A stretch of 64,000 nt of DNA from Paractinoplanes maris (lineage in GTDB: Bacteria > Actinomycetota > Actinomycetes > Mycobacteriales > Micromonosporaceae): NCBI RefSeq assembly GCF_023544465.1, contig NZ_JALPVL010000014.1:124001-188000 (forward strand), given 5' to 3'. This document shows, in pieces, positions 1 through 7,885 of the stretch (the first letter of the stretch is position 1; the number at the start of each line of letters is the position of its first letter). The notes under the pieces were generated by a model. The model ran no database searches, had not been told where the DNA came from, and worked only from the letters and a program-made list of their open reading frames with translations. Made by a program: the position numbers and the translations under genes.

Positions 1-232
1 CCACCCGGCTCAGCGCGGCCTCGGTGGGCTCGTGCAGGCCGAGCCAGACGTACGCGCCGTCCTGCTCACGAGCCCGCTCGAAGAGCCGCGGCAGGTCAGC
101 GGCCGAGCCCGGGCTGTCGACGGCGACCCCGTCGACATACAGCGCGCAGCCCACGATCGCGGTGTGATCGGCGCGTCCCCGGCCGACCGGCCGGGGCGGC
201 TGCCAGGTGCGTCGGCCGTCCACCACTCCCAC
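1..232 (-). CDS. CorA-type Mg2+/Co2+ transporter, N-terminal fragment
   Basis: Only about the first 77 codons lie in the window; the gene runs off the left edge. The reverse-strand translation contains a YVDG segment, then a segment ending in AYVWLGLHEPTEAALSRV. The pattern 'VW-GLHEP-EAEL' is typical of the cytoplasmic N-terminal funnel domain of actinobacterial CorA channels. The pore helices and the GMN motif would lie outside the window, so the call rests on the N-terminus alone. GTG codons at 232 and 226 are both possible starts, with a G-rich stretch just upstream. The gene is divergent from dinB, with about 80 bp between the starts. Confidence 0.65.
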   Translation of the reverse strand, partial: MGVVDGRRTWQPPRPVGRGRADHTAIVGCALYVDGVAVDSPGSAADLPRLFERAREQDGAYVWLGLHEPTEAALSRV

Positions 233-310
233 CCCCTGTTCACCGATTCTGTCGTACCCCCGGCGGACACTAGACCTGATGAACGGCGAACTGAGGCACG
301 GGAGGCGACA

Positions 311-1807
311 GTGAGACGAGAGGCGAGCATCGCGCACGTCGACCTCGACGCGATGTTCGCCGCGGTCGAGCAGCGCGACAAGGTGTCGCTGCGGGGCCGG
401 CCGGTGATCGTCGGCGGAGTGGCCGGGCGTGGCGTGGTGGCCACCGCGTCGTATGAGGCCCGGCGGTTCGGTGCCCGCTCGGCGATGCCCACCGCCGAGG
501 CCCGCCGCCGCTGCCCCTCGGGCACCGCTTTCCTCGCGCCCCGGTTCGCGGCTTACCGCAAGACCAGCGAGGTCGTCATGGCCCTGCTGGCCGAGGTGTC
601 CCCGCTGATCGAGCAGGTCTCGATCGACGAGGCATATGTGGATCTGGCCGCGGCCGGCCGGCACGACCTCTCCCTGCCCGGTGTGACCGCCCTGGCCGAC
701 GAGATCAGGGCGGCGATCGCGGCCGCCACCGGCGGGGTGACCGCGTCGGTCGGCGTCGGCACCTCGAAACTCGTCGCCAAGATCGGCTCCGACCTGCACA
801 AGCCGGACGGGCTGACCGTGGCCCCGCCCGGCGGCGAGCAGGCCCTGCTGCATCCGCTGCCGGTGACCCGGCTGCCCGGTGTCGGCCCGGCCACCGCCGA
901 GCGGCTGCGGCGCTCCGGCCTGCACACCATCGGCGACCTGGCCCGGGTGCCGCTGCCCGACCTGATCGACTGGTTCGGCCGGGCCCACGGGGCGGGGCTG
1001 CACCGGCTGGCCCGGGCCGACGACGACCGGCCGATCGTCGGTGAGCGCGAGGCGAAATCCGTCTCGGCCGAGGAGACCTTCGACGTCGACCTCACCGACC
1101 GGGTCCGGCTCAACGCCGAGCTCGACCTGCTGGCCACCCGGGTGGGCGGCCGGTTGCGCGCGGGCGGCCTGTCGGCCCGCACGATCACCATCAAGGTCCG
1201 GCACTACGACTTCACCACGATCACCCGCGCCGCGACCCGCGCCCAGCCGACCGACGATCCCCGCCAGGTGGCCCAGGCCGCCCGCCGCCTGCTGGCCGAG
1301 GTCGACACATCAGCCGGCGTCCGCCTGCTCGGCGTCGGCGTCACCACACTGGCCGGCTTCGTGCAGGACGACCTGTTCGCCACCATCACCGACAGCGAGC
1401 TGGGCCAATCAGCCGAGCCGGGCAAGCCGAGCCACCCGGGCAAGCCGAGCCACCCGGGCAAGCCGAGCCACCCGGGCAAGCCGAGCCACCCGGGCGAGCC
1501 GAGCCAGCCCACCGAACGGGGTCGGCCGAGCCACCCGGGCCAGCCTGCCGAGCCGGGCCAGCCGGGCGAACCGGTTGAGTTCCAGCCGGCGAGCACCAGC
1601 GTGGCCCTTCGGCCGGCCGTGGTCTCCGACTGGCGGCCCGGCCAAGATGTGCGGCACCACGACCACGGGCCGGGCTGGGTGTGGGGCAGCGGCCGGGGAC
1701 GCGTCACCGTCCGTTTCGAGGGCCCGACCACACCGCCGGGTCCGGTGCGCACCTTCCCGAGCGACGACCCGGCCCTTCAGCCGGCCGACCCACCGGAGTG
1801 GAGATGA
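311..1807 (+). CDS. dinB: DNA polymerase IV (Y-family)
   Basis: Error-prone translesion polymerase of 498 aa. The catalytic palm shows VDLDAMFAAVEQ (metal-binding D11) and SIDEAYVDL (D106, E107). Helix-hairpin-helix segments near 'LPGVGPATAERL' and the little-finger domain follow. The GTG start at 311 has GGGAGG 8 nt upstream; the ATG at 280 hits a stop. The protein is longer than E. coli Pol IV because a Pro/Gly/Ser/His-rich linker (about residues 371-420), encoded by 18-bp tandem repeats, sits between the little finger and a conserved actinobacterial C-terminal tail (ALRPAVVSDW to PPEW). No beta-clamp motif was identified with confidence. No LexA box was recognised upstream. Confidence 0.93.
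   Translation: MRREASIAHVDLDAMFAAVEQRDKVSLRGRPVIVGGVAGRGVVATASYEARRFGARSAMPTAEARRRCPSGTAFLAPRFAAYRKTSEVVMALLAEVSPLIEQVSIDEAYVDLAAAGRHDLSLPGVTALADEIRAAIAAATGGVTASVGVGTSKLVAKIGSDLHKPDGLTVAPPGGEQALLHPLPVTRLPGVGPATAERLRRSGLHTIGDLARVPLPDLIDWFGRAHGAGLHRLARADDDRPIVGEREAKSVSAEETFDVDLTDRVRLNAELDLLATRVGGRLRAGGLSARTITIKVRHYDFTTITRAATRAQPTDDPRQVAQAARRLLAEVDTSAGVRLLGVGVTTLAGFVQDDLFATITDSELGQSAEPGKPSHPGKPSHPGKPSHPGKPSHPGEPSQPTERGRPSHPGQPAEPGQPGEPVEFQPASTSVALRPAVVSDWRPGQDVRHHDHGPGWVWGSGRGRVTVRFEGPTTPPGPVRTFPSDDPALQPADPPEWR
1421..1510 (+). repeat. 18-bp in-frame tandem repeat within dinB
   Basis: Four perfect copies of GGCAAGCCGAGCCACCCG lie at 1421-1492. A fifth, diverged copy occupies 1493-1510, and looser copies continue to about 1570. 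Each unit encodes GKPSHP, so copy-number change would keep the frame and only alter linker length. Confidence 0.95.
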
Positions 1808-1896
1808 CCGCGACCGCCTTCCACGGCGGCCATCCGGCCTGAGACCGTCGATGTCACCGGACACCGCGGCGACCACCCAGATCCGGTCGCGCCCGC

Positions 1897-2055
1897 GCGC
1901 CTCCGCGAAGCGCCGCCTCACGACGTTCAACCAGCGCGGCCGCGCCCGCGCGCCTCCGTGAAACGCCGCCTCACCACGTTCAACCAGCGCGGCCGCGCCC
2001 GCGCGCCTCTTCGGAGCGCCGCCTCGCGGGGTTCAAGCGGGGCAGTCGCGCCCGC
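1897..2055. repeat. Three 53-bp tandem repeats downstream of dinB
   Basis: Units span 1897-1949, 1950-2002 and 2003-2055; the first two are nearly identical and the third is diverged. The core reads GCCGCCTCAC-ACGTTCAACC, followed by AGCGCGGCCGCGCCC. A partial unit end (GGTCGCGCCCGC) precedes the array. A related copy lies at 4639-4685, on the other side of the low-GC island. No protein is convincingly encoded on either strand, although both are open. It may be an intergenic repeat family that marks the island insertion point. Confidence 0.85.
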
Positions 2056-2099
2056 GCCACCAGGTAAGGCATTGCGCGAACCGTTTCCGGTTCGGCAAA

Positions 2100-3137
2100 C
2101 TAGACCTGGAAGTTCGAAGAACGCAGGATCTTTAGCGTGTCGTATCCGTCTATCGTCATGTACTTTCTGAAGTTGCGCGGGTCGCCAGCATAGGCTTTGA
2201 GCAAGTTCACTACCGGCGCAGTGATGGCATGACAATGCTGCATGACAATCAGGTCGGTTGCCGCCTCGCTCAGCATGTCGACTTGGTTAACATTCTCTCT
2301 CAAGTCGGCGGTAGTCATAGGAGAGAACTTCGCGGGCCACTTGAACGCTACGGCGGCGCGTAGTGGACTTCCTTCGATTGACAGTCTATTTTGAATCCAA
2401 AGGACGAGTTGTTCGGACCCCGAAGCCTGCGGGACATCAGGCTCACCGAGAATCTCGGCGAAGGCTTGTCTCACGGCCTCTTGGGGCACGCCTTTTAGCA
2501 ATTCAAGCTCGGATCTGGACGGCCTGCCGCGGAAATCGACGTGAGAAAACTGATCGATCATGCTTGGCCATACCCGGGTAGAATTTCCACCCAGCCAGCC
2601 AGCCTCATTCGAGCGCATCGGATCCCAGCGTCGAGCTCTTACTAGGGGACGGAGGCCAATCTCGGTGGCTTCGACCCCGGTGACATACCCGAGAAGGAAT
2701 TGTCGGTTGGTGCCGGACAGCTGGCCTGGCGCGGAACTGCAAGTAAGGCGCGACGCACTGTAATCACCTTTGACCCGTACATCATTGTTCGTATCAAGGC
2801 GAGCAGTGAATCCAGCACGTGCGGCCGTATCCTTCCCCGTGCGCACCGCCGTCCAGGATGCCCCAGCTCCTTTGAAAGAGATAGCCTGCTCCAGCCAGAC
2901 AAGTTGCCCAGCCCGGAGAGTTCCTCGCTGTTGCTCGATCGCTAATGAAGGGATCTCGCTATTCGAGAGATAGTCCGTCACACTCTTCTCGAGTACATCC
3001 ATTCGGAATGTCTCATAGAGAGGATGGCTCTTGTCTGGCATTCGTTGAGCAAGATTCGCGAGTTGGTCATCGGCAAACAGGTTGCACACCAGCTTTTCAT
3101 GCAGAAACCATGCGTCTAGTCCCGAACTCTGACCCAT
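2100..3137 (-). CDS. Hypothetical protein of the low-GC island
   Basis: Unrecognised soluble protein of about 345 aa. No signal peptide or membrane segment was seen. Visible features are a hydrophilic N-terminal part, a glycine-containing strand 'LLGYVTGVEATEIGLRPL' near the middle, and a C-terminal part with 'MQHCHAITAPVVNLLKAYAG'. GC and third-position G/C are clearly lower than in flanking genes, which suggests transfer. Start codons are ambiguous: ATG 3137 (GGAAG about 10 nt upstream), ATG 3146 or TTG 3164. It is downstream of, and in the same direction as, the coiled-coil membrane gene, with about 150 bp between them, so the two may work together. No function can be assigned. Confidence 0.6.
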   Translation of the reverse strand: MGQSSGLDAWFLHEKLVCNLFADDQLANLAQRMPDKSHPLYETFRMDVLEKSVTDYLSNSEIPSLAIEQQRGTLRAGQLVWLEQAISFKGAGASWTAVRTGKDTAARAGFTARLDTNNDVRVKGDYSASRLTCSSAPGQLSGTNRQFLLGYVTGVEATEIGLRPLVRARRWDPMRSNEAGWLGGNSTRVWPSMIDQFSHVDFRGRPSRSELELLKGVPQEAVRQAFAEILGEPDVPQASGSEQLVLWIQNRLSIEGSPLRAAVAFKWPAKFSPMTTADLRENVNQVDMLSEAATDLIVMQHCHAITAPVVNLLKAYAGDPRNFRKYMTIDGYDTLKILRSSNFQV

Positions 3138-3289
3138 GCTTACCATACTTCCACGCCTGTGCAACTGGCGGCGAACCCGGCCATTGGAGTTCTGGCCTCA
3201 GCCGGGAGGCAGGGTGGTTGCTCGAGCCATCACGCGACTCCCCGTCTGTGAATTCGCGATCGATAGTGAATTCGGCCAAGGTTTACCGG

Positions 3290-4345
3290 CTAGAACGGCG
3301 GCTCGTCGGCTAATTCGAGTGGCTTCACATCGAGCTTTCCCGCGTCAAACAGGACACGCGAAACGGAGAATGCGTACGTGAACGAATCATAGTCCAGCCA
3401 TACTTTTTCTCTCATGTGCTCATGCCATCGTGACTCCCGCATCCGGATCATTGGGATGGCGTATGGGGGATCGACCGCGATTAGATGGCTCGAGGTGATA
3501 ACCCACTGTGGCGGACAAAACTCGATAACACTTGTGAGGGGCTCAGAGCTCCCGCTGGTTGCGGACCTGTTAGCTAGCTCGAGCATCGCCTTCAACGGCG
3601 AAAAAACACTGTCCGGACCGAAGCTCCTGTCGCCTGGATACTGAGCCAGCCCAATCAATTCCTCGCTCAATTCCACTAAAAAATCCTCTGCTCCTTGGTC
3701 AGAGCGCCATCTGAGATCTCGGAGCGGCCGCGCATCGATACTTTCAATCTGCACAGGCAAATCTTGGTTTGGGTGCGGCAGCTCCCCGAAGGGCCCTGGC
3801 TCAGGCCGTTGGAATCGAAGATAAAGAGTCGTGCTCCGAAGCTTTACTCTGCAGCCGTCACGGCTAATTAGCCCAAGCTTCGAGGCGCGCATGAGGGCCT
3901 CGAAGAGGCCCCGATGAGACGGCCGCTCTTCCACGTCCTGGAACGTTGTGGCGTCATTAGAGCGACTTTCCGCCAGCCTCTCTGAGAGGATATCTGCAAG
4001 TTCCTCACGGGTACGCCGAAGCTCACCCTGAGCTTGTGACACCTCTTCCGTCAACGAGGCCAATCCGGCGGCCGTTTCCTCCTGTTGGCGTTCGATCTTT
4101 TGCTGCCCTCGGCGTACTTGGTCGAACTGATTTTCAACATGCATTCCGTATACGGCCAGTGGGGTGAACAAAAGCAGAGCTGTCCCCGCATTTACAAGGA
4201 CACCTGACCACCAGACTGAATCACTAACTGCCCAAGAGCCAGCGAGCACCAGAATCCCTAGAACTACGGAGACACCCGCATAGAACCATCGATTCTTAAT
4301 GATCGGCCTAGCCCAACGCTTTATACCGATCCGGGGACGACTCAT
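3290..4345 (-). CDS. Membrane-anchored coiled-coil hypothetical protein
   Basis: Protein of 351 aa with two N-terminal membrane helices (about residues 21-41 and 47-66). A long coiled coil follows (about residues 70-125, rich in Q, E and R, e.g. 'RRGQQKIERQQEETAAGLA'), then a soluble domain of about 220 aa. The soluble part would be cytoplasmic if the short N-terminus is inside. The family is not recognised. The ATG at 4345 is well supported by GGAGAG five nt upstream. Low GC and less biased codon use match the neighbour at 2100. The arrangement (membrane anchor, coiled coil, unknown domain, plus an unknown soluble partner on a small island) resembles accessory defence or stress cassettes, but nothing in the sequence proves this. 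Confidence 0.65.
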   Translation of the reverse strand: MSRPRIGIKRWARPIIKNRWFYAGVSVVLGILVLAGSWAVSDSVWWSGVLVNAGTALLLFTPLAVYGMHVENQFDQVRRGQQKIERQQEETAAGLASLTEEVSQAQGELRRTREELADILSERLAESRSNDATTFQDVEERPSHRGLFEALMRASKLGLISRDGCRVKLRSTTLYLRFQRPEPGPFGELPHPNQDLPVQIESIDARPLRDLRWRSDQGAEDFLVELSEELIGLAQYPGDRSFGPDSVFSPLKAMLELANRSATSGSSEPLTSVIEFCPPQWVITSSHLIAVDPPYAIPMIRMRESRWHEHMREKVWLDYDSFTYAFSVSRVLFDAGKLDVKPLELADEPPF

Positions 4346-4638
4346 CTAGGCTCTCCGCTCATCCTGGGCTCGGGGTGATGGTATCTAGCCGAGGCCACGT
4401 GCGGGACGGTGGCGAAGTACAGCACACTCGATAACCCGTCAGCGATCTCCGCGGGAAAAGGTGGTGCATTTCTCGCGGGCGGTGGCGCTGAGGGGCGGCT
4501 AGGCCCTCGCATCGGCCGAGCTCTTGTAAACCTGTACAAGCCCGCCATCGAGGAACCGCCTACCTCGTGAGCTAGTTAAACGGCCTGGCAACGGGTTGCC
4601 CGGCGCGGTGATGAACCGGTTCGCATGGTGCAACGTCC
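4346..4638. promoter_or_regulatory. Upstream region of the island, with inverted repeat CTTGTA-N6-TACAAG
   Basis: This gap of about 290 bp between the coiled-coil gene and the right-hand 53-bp repeat holds no convincing gene. It contains a perfect inverted repeat at 4523-4540 (arms CTTGTA and TACAAG, 6-nt spacer), suited to a dimeric repressor. It is about 180 bp upstream of the island's first start codon. A short reverse-strand open frame (4342-4548) was judged non-coding. Confidence 0.4.
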
Positions 4639-4685
4639 GGCCCTCTCCGGAGCGCCGCGTCACGGGGTTCAGCCGGCGCGGTCGA
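4639..4685. repeat. Diverged copy of the 53-bp repeat, right side of the island
   Basis: The sequence CTCTCCGGAGCGCCGCGTCA, followed by CGGGGTTCAGCCGGCGCGG, aligns over about 44 bp with unit three of the array at 2003-2055, with roughly seven or eight mismatches. It overlaps the last codons and the stop of the adjacent hydrolase gene. Together the copies bracket the low-GC island. Confidence 0.7.
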
Positions 4686-6345
4686 GCAGTTGCCTCAGCC
4701 GTACGGTGTCGGCGGCCGACCAGCCCGGCGGTGGGGCCAGGGCGGCCCAGCCGTCGGCCACGCCGGAGCCGTAGACGTGACCGTGACCGGCCGGCACGTT
4801 GATCGCGAAGACCTGGTCGACCGCGGTCTGCCAGAACGTGACCAGCGGATACCAGTGCATGTCGGGCGATACGTCGGGCCCGCGCGGGTGGTCGAGCCAG
4901 GCCGGGCGCTGGAAGATCAGCTCCGGGCTCCACCAGACGATCGGGTCGGAGGAGTTCTGCAGATAGACCACCGCCGGTGGCCGGGCGCCGGCCGGGGTGC
5001 GCAGGTCGGGCGGGTGCTGGGTGAACTCGACCGTGCCGGCCGTGAACACCGGATCCCAGATCGGGCTGCCCGGGTCTCGCGTGTCGAGCAGGGCCTGCCG
5101 GATCGGGTTGGCGAACGGCGGCCCGACCAGCAGGATCCCGTCGGCGCCGGAGGTCATGGCGGCCGAGTTGGCGAACGCCGTCTCGGTGCCGAACGAGCCC
5201 AGGCTCTCGCCGAAGAGCAGCAGCTTGGGCCGGGTCGCCGCCGGCAGTTCGGACCATCGGGCGTGCACCGCCGTGATCAGCGCGGTCGCCGACTCCGACA
5301 CCTTCGACTGGTCGGCCAGGAACGAGATCCAGCTCGGCAGGTACGAGTACTGCATGGAGACCAGTGCGGTGTCCCCGCCGTACATGTATTCCAGCGCGTC
5401 GGTGACGTTGTGGTCGACCCACCCGGTGCCGGTCGGCGTGACGACCCCGATCACCGCCCGGTCGAACGCGCCGGCCCGGTCCATCTCGCGCACCACGACC
5501 TGGGCCCGCGCCTGCGCCGACTCCGCCGTCTCGAGACCGGCGTAGAGCCGGACCGGCTCCCGCGCGGGTCGCCGGGCGAAGGCGGTCAGCTGGTCGACGG
5601 TCGGGCCGGTGCCGACGAACTCGCGGCCCTGGAGTCCGAGCGAGTGCCACGGCGCGGCCGACATCGGGCTGCCCGAGCGGAGCGCGGTGCGCGGTGCGAC
5701 GATGCCGGCTGTGGTGCGGCCGTTGGCCAGCGAGGCCGTGCGGTCGGCCGCCGCGAGCAGGTTGTCGACCAGGAATCCGTCGACGAAGCCGACCGTCAGA
5801 TAGGTGACCACGGTCAGCCCGACGCCGTACGCGATCGGCCGGGGCACCCGCACCCGCCGGCGCAGCAACCGGGCCAGCCGGCGGATGCCCAGCCGCAGCA
5901 GCCGGGCGATGCCCAGCAGGATCACGAAGGTCAGCACGCTGACGCCGACGATCCGGACGATGTCGTAGGTCGCCAGGGGCTCCATGTCCAGGCGGGCGCG
6001 AAGCTCCTGCTGCCATTTCGTGCCGAGCGCGAGCATCGTCAGGCCGCCCAGCACGGCCACCGCCAGCAGGGCCCACCAGGCGACGCGGGTCGCCCGCGGA
6101 AACCGGCGCCGCCACATCAGGCGGACCAGGGCGCCGAGGGTGGCGCCCGCGCCGTAGCCGATTGTCGCGGTCAGCCCGGCCACGATGCCCTGCAGATACC
6201 AGGCCCGGGGCAACAGTGACGGGGTGAGTGCCGCGCAATAGAACAGCACCGCCACCGCCGCCCCGGCCAGCCCGAGCCGGGCGCGGACGAGTCGGTCCGA
6301 ACGACGGGCCGGCTCCTGGCCGGTGCTCATCGACGGCTCTAGCAT
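4669..6345 (-). CDS. Membrane alpha/beta-hydrolase (Abhydrolase_9 family)
   Basis: Protein of about 558 aa. An N-terminal membrane domain of several helices spans about residues 20-180, with 'ALTPSLLPR' after the first helix. It is followed by a soluble hydrolase domain with the nucleophile elbow GESLGSFG and a conserved 'NSSDPIVWWSPEL'. This architecture matches the actinobacterial family formerly called DUF2319 (Abhydrolase_9_N plus Abhydrolase_9); its substrate is unknown. The start is uncertain: ATG 6345 has GGTGAG just upstream, ATG 6330 is internal, and GTG 6399 would add 18 residues. The 3' end overlaps a 53-bp-type repeat. Confidence 0.8.
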   Translation of the reverse strand: MLEPSMSTGQEPARRSDRLVRARLGLAGAAVAVLFYCAALTPSLLPRAWYLQGIVAGLTATIGYGAGATLGALVRLMWRRRFPRATRVAWWALLAVAVLGGLTMLALGTKWQQELRARLDMEPLATYDIVRIVGVSVLTFVILLGIARLLRLGIRRLARLLRRRVRVPRPIAYGVGLTVVTYLTVGFVDGFLVDNLLAAADRTASLANGRTTAGIVAPRTALRSGSPMSAAPWHSLGLQGREFVGTGPTVDQLTAFARRPAREPVRLYAGLETAESAQARAQVVVREMDRAGAFDRAVIGVVTPTGTGWVDHNVTDALEYMYGGDTALVSMQYSYLPSWISFLADQSKVSESATALITAVHARWSELPAATRPKLLLFGESLGSFGTETAFANSAAMTSGADGILLVGPPFANPIRQALLDTRDPGSPIWDPVFTAGTVEFTQHPPDLRTPAGARPPAVVYLQNSSDPIVWWSPELIFQRPAWLDHPRGPDVSPDMHWYPLVTFWQTAVDQVFAINVPAGHGHVYGSGVADGWAALAPPPGWSAADTVRLRQLLDRAG

Positions 6346-6646
6346 CCCGCTCACCCGCTCCCGGCCGGTGTTGGCTTCAGCCGCTGATGACGGCGTCACC
6401 GCCGACGTCCAGCCGGAACGGCGGGGTACGCGTCGTCATCGGCGCCGTACGAGTCGACAATGGCACCGAACGGGCCACCGGGATAGAGCCCGGTCGCGGT
6501 CAGGACAATGGCGCCGATCAGCGCGAACAGCCGTGATGCCGCTATTTCCCCCGTTCCCGGGGGCGTGTGACGACGCTCATCGCGATCTTTTCCGCGCCCG
6601 TGATAGTCCGGGGGCAACCGGTCACGCTCGCTGCGAGGAGGCATCG

Positions 6647-7048
6647 ATGAAACTTTCCCTGTCCGGACCGCGTTCGTTCGGGGTCGCCGCCCTCCTGGTC
6701 GCGGCGGCCGCGGGTTGCGGGTCGGGATCCGGCACACCGTCCGGCGGCGCCCAGCCGGCGACCGGCCCGTCCCCGGCCACGTCGGCGGACTGGGCGGACT
6801 CGGCGAACTCGGTCGACATCCACAACTTCGCCTTCGACCCGGCCGCTCTGACGGTCAAGTCGGGGGCCGCCGTCACCTGGACGTTCGCCGACTCGACCGA
6901 TCACACAGTGGTGGCGGACGACAACTCGTTCTCGTCCCAGCCGATGGGCGACGGTGAGACCTTCAGCCACACCTTCGGCGCGGCGGGCCCGCAGGCCTAC
7001 CACTGCTCGATCCACCCGTTCATGAAGGCGGCGATCACCGTCGAGTAA
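6647..7048 (+). CDS. Cupredoxin-domain lipoprotein (plastocyanin/amicyanin-like)
   Basis: Secreted, lipid-anchored blue-copper protein of 133 aa. The signal peptide ends in a lipobox with Cys24 (AAAAGC). A Gly/Pro/Ser/Thr-rich tether follows, then a cupredoxin fold (about residues 55-133). Copper ligands are visible as His86 (TDHTV), Cys120, His123 and Met126 in YHCSIHPFM. This is a complete type-1 site, so the protein should carry electrons at the outer face of the membrane. The ATG at 6647 follows GAGGAGG with a 5-nt gap. It stands alone, and its redox partner is not evident. Confidence 0.9.
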   Translation: MKLSLSGPRSFGVAALLVAAAAGCGSGSGTPSGGAQPATGPSPATSADWADSANSVDIHNFAFDPAALTVKSGAAVTWTFADSTDHTVVADDNSFSSQPMGDGETFSHTFGAAGPQAYHCSIHPFMKAAITVE

Positions 7049-7164
7049 GGAATCCGGCCGGGCAGATCGAGGACATTCGCCCCCGATCACGCGCCGCCGG
7101 TTGTAGCGTGCGGCAGGTCGAAGGGCACGCTCGGAAGCTGTCCAGACGAACGGGGGCACCACCA

Positions 7165-7335
7165 ATGAAATCCACTCTTCACCGCACTGTGAGCGCGCTG
7201 GCCGTGGCCGGGGCGCTGGTGCTGAGCAGCGGGGGCATCGCCGCCGCGGCGTTGCAGTCCAAGCCGCTGCGGGCCGAGGTCGTCCCGAGCTCGACGACGG
7301 ATCAGATCCTGGCCAAGCCGCTGCGGGCCGAGTAA
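7165..7335 (+). CDS. Small secreted peptide with two KPLRAE repeats
   Basis: A 56-aa product. A clear signal peptide (MKSTLHRTVSALAVAGALVL, cleavage likely after AAAA) is followed by a mature part of only about 28 residues. That part contains KPLRAE twice: once near the cleavage site, preceded by QS, and once at the extreme C-terminus, preceded by LA. The start at 7165 follows GGGGG at moderate distance; an upstream in-frame ATG at 7108 would spoil the signal peptide. A strong hairpin lies 17 bp after the stop. The family was not recognised. Duplication of a short basic/acidic motif in such a small exported peptide suggests a signal or binding peptide, which is inference. Confidence 0.65.
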   Translation: MKSTLHRTVSALAVAGALVLSSGGIAAAALQSKPLRAEVVPSSTTDQILAKPLRAE

Positions 7336-7351
7336 CCCGCCGCCGCGAGAC

Positions 7352-7387
7352 CCGGTCGCCGCTCCGCCACGGTGGGGCGGCGACCGG
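7352..7387 (+). terminator. Hairpin terminator after the KPLRAE peptide gene
   Basis: A perfect 11-bp stem (CCGGTCGCCGC paired with GCGGCGACCGG) encloses a 14-nt loop. There is no clear T-run, which is common in high-GC actinomycetes. Confidence 0.65.
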
Positions 7388-7449
7388 TGTATCTCCGGGC
7401 CGTGCCGTTCCTCCTATCGAGGTCAGAGCAAGCGGCACGGAGGCAGGAC

Positions 7450-7860
7450 ATGGAAGTTCTGGTTTTCTTCGACATCGGCGGCACGCTGGCCGACGTGACG
7501 GTCGGCCCGGGCCCCACCATCGCGACGATGGACGTGCTCCCCGGCGTGGCCGACGTCCTGCGCTGCCTCAGCGACGGGGGTCTGCGGCTCGGGGTCCTGT
7601 CCGATCCGGGACCGATCCCGACCAGCGAGGTCGACCGGGCGCTCCGCGACGCCGGCCTCGGTCCGTTCTTCGACCCCGGCCTGGTCATCTACGGCTCCAA
7701 GTCGACGCCGGCCATCTTCCACCGGGCGGCGGCCCAGTCGTGCCCCGGCGCGCGGCTCGTCTTCGTCGGGGAGAACGACGGCGAGCGGGCCCGCGCAACC
7801 GAGGCCGGCTTCGACGTCCGGCCGAGTCCCGCGGTTGCTCTGGATCTGCTGGACAGCTGA
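7450..7860 (+). CDS. HAD-superfamily hydrolase-like protein with altered motif I
   Basis: Protein of 136 aa. Motif I reads FFDIGGTLADV: the nucleophile Asp is present, but the second Asp of DxDxT, the general acid/base of phosphatases, is Gly. Motif II lies in 'LGVLSDPG'. A Lys (GSKSTP) and a late 'VFVGENDGERARATEAGF' match motifs III and IV. The protein is short, with little cap. The altered motif I suggests either loss of phosphatase turnover or another role. The ATG at 7450 follows GGAGG with a 6-nt gap. It is followed 25 bp later by the M4 protease gene and is possibly co-transcribed with it. Confidence 0.8.
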   Translation: MEVLVFFDIGGTLADVTVGPGPTIATMDVLPGVADVLRCLSDGGLRLGVLSDPGPIPTSEVDRALRDAGLGPFFDPGLVIYGSKSTPAIFHRAAAQSCPGARLVFVGENDGERARATEAGFDVRPSPAVALDLLDS

Positions 7861-7885
7861 CACCCAACCCATCACGGAGGGCCAC

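Noticed and set aside
1409..2235. Minus-strand frames containing WLNVVRRRF repeats
   Set aside because: Simple translations of the 53-bp repeats; no start signals and no continuation as a protein.
4342..4548. 68-codon minus-strand frame upstream of the coiled-coil gene
   Set aside because: No ribosome binding site, low complexity (Pro/Arg/Ala), and it overlaps the next gene's well-supported start.
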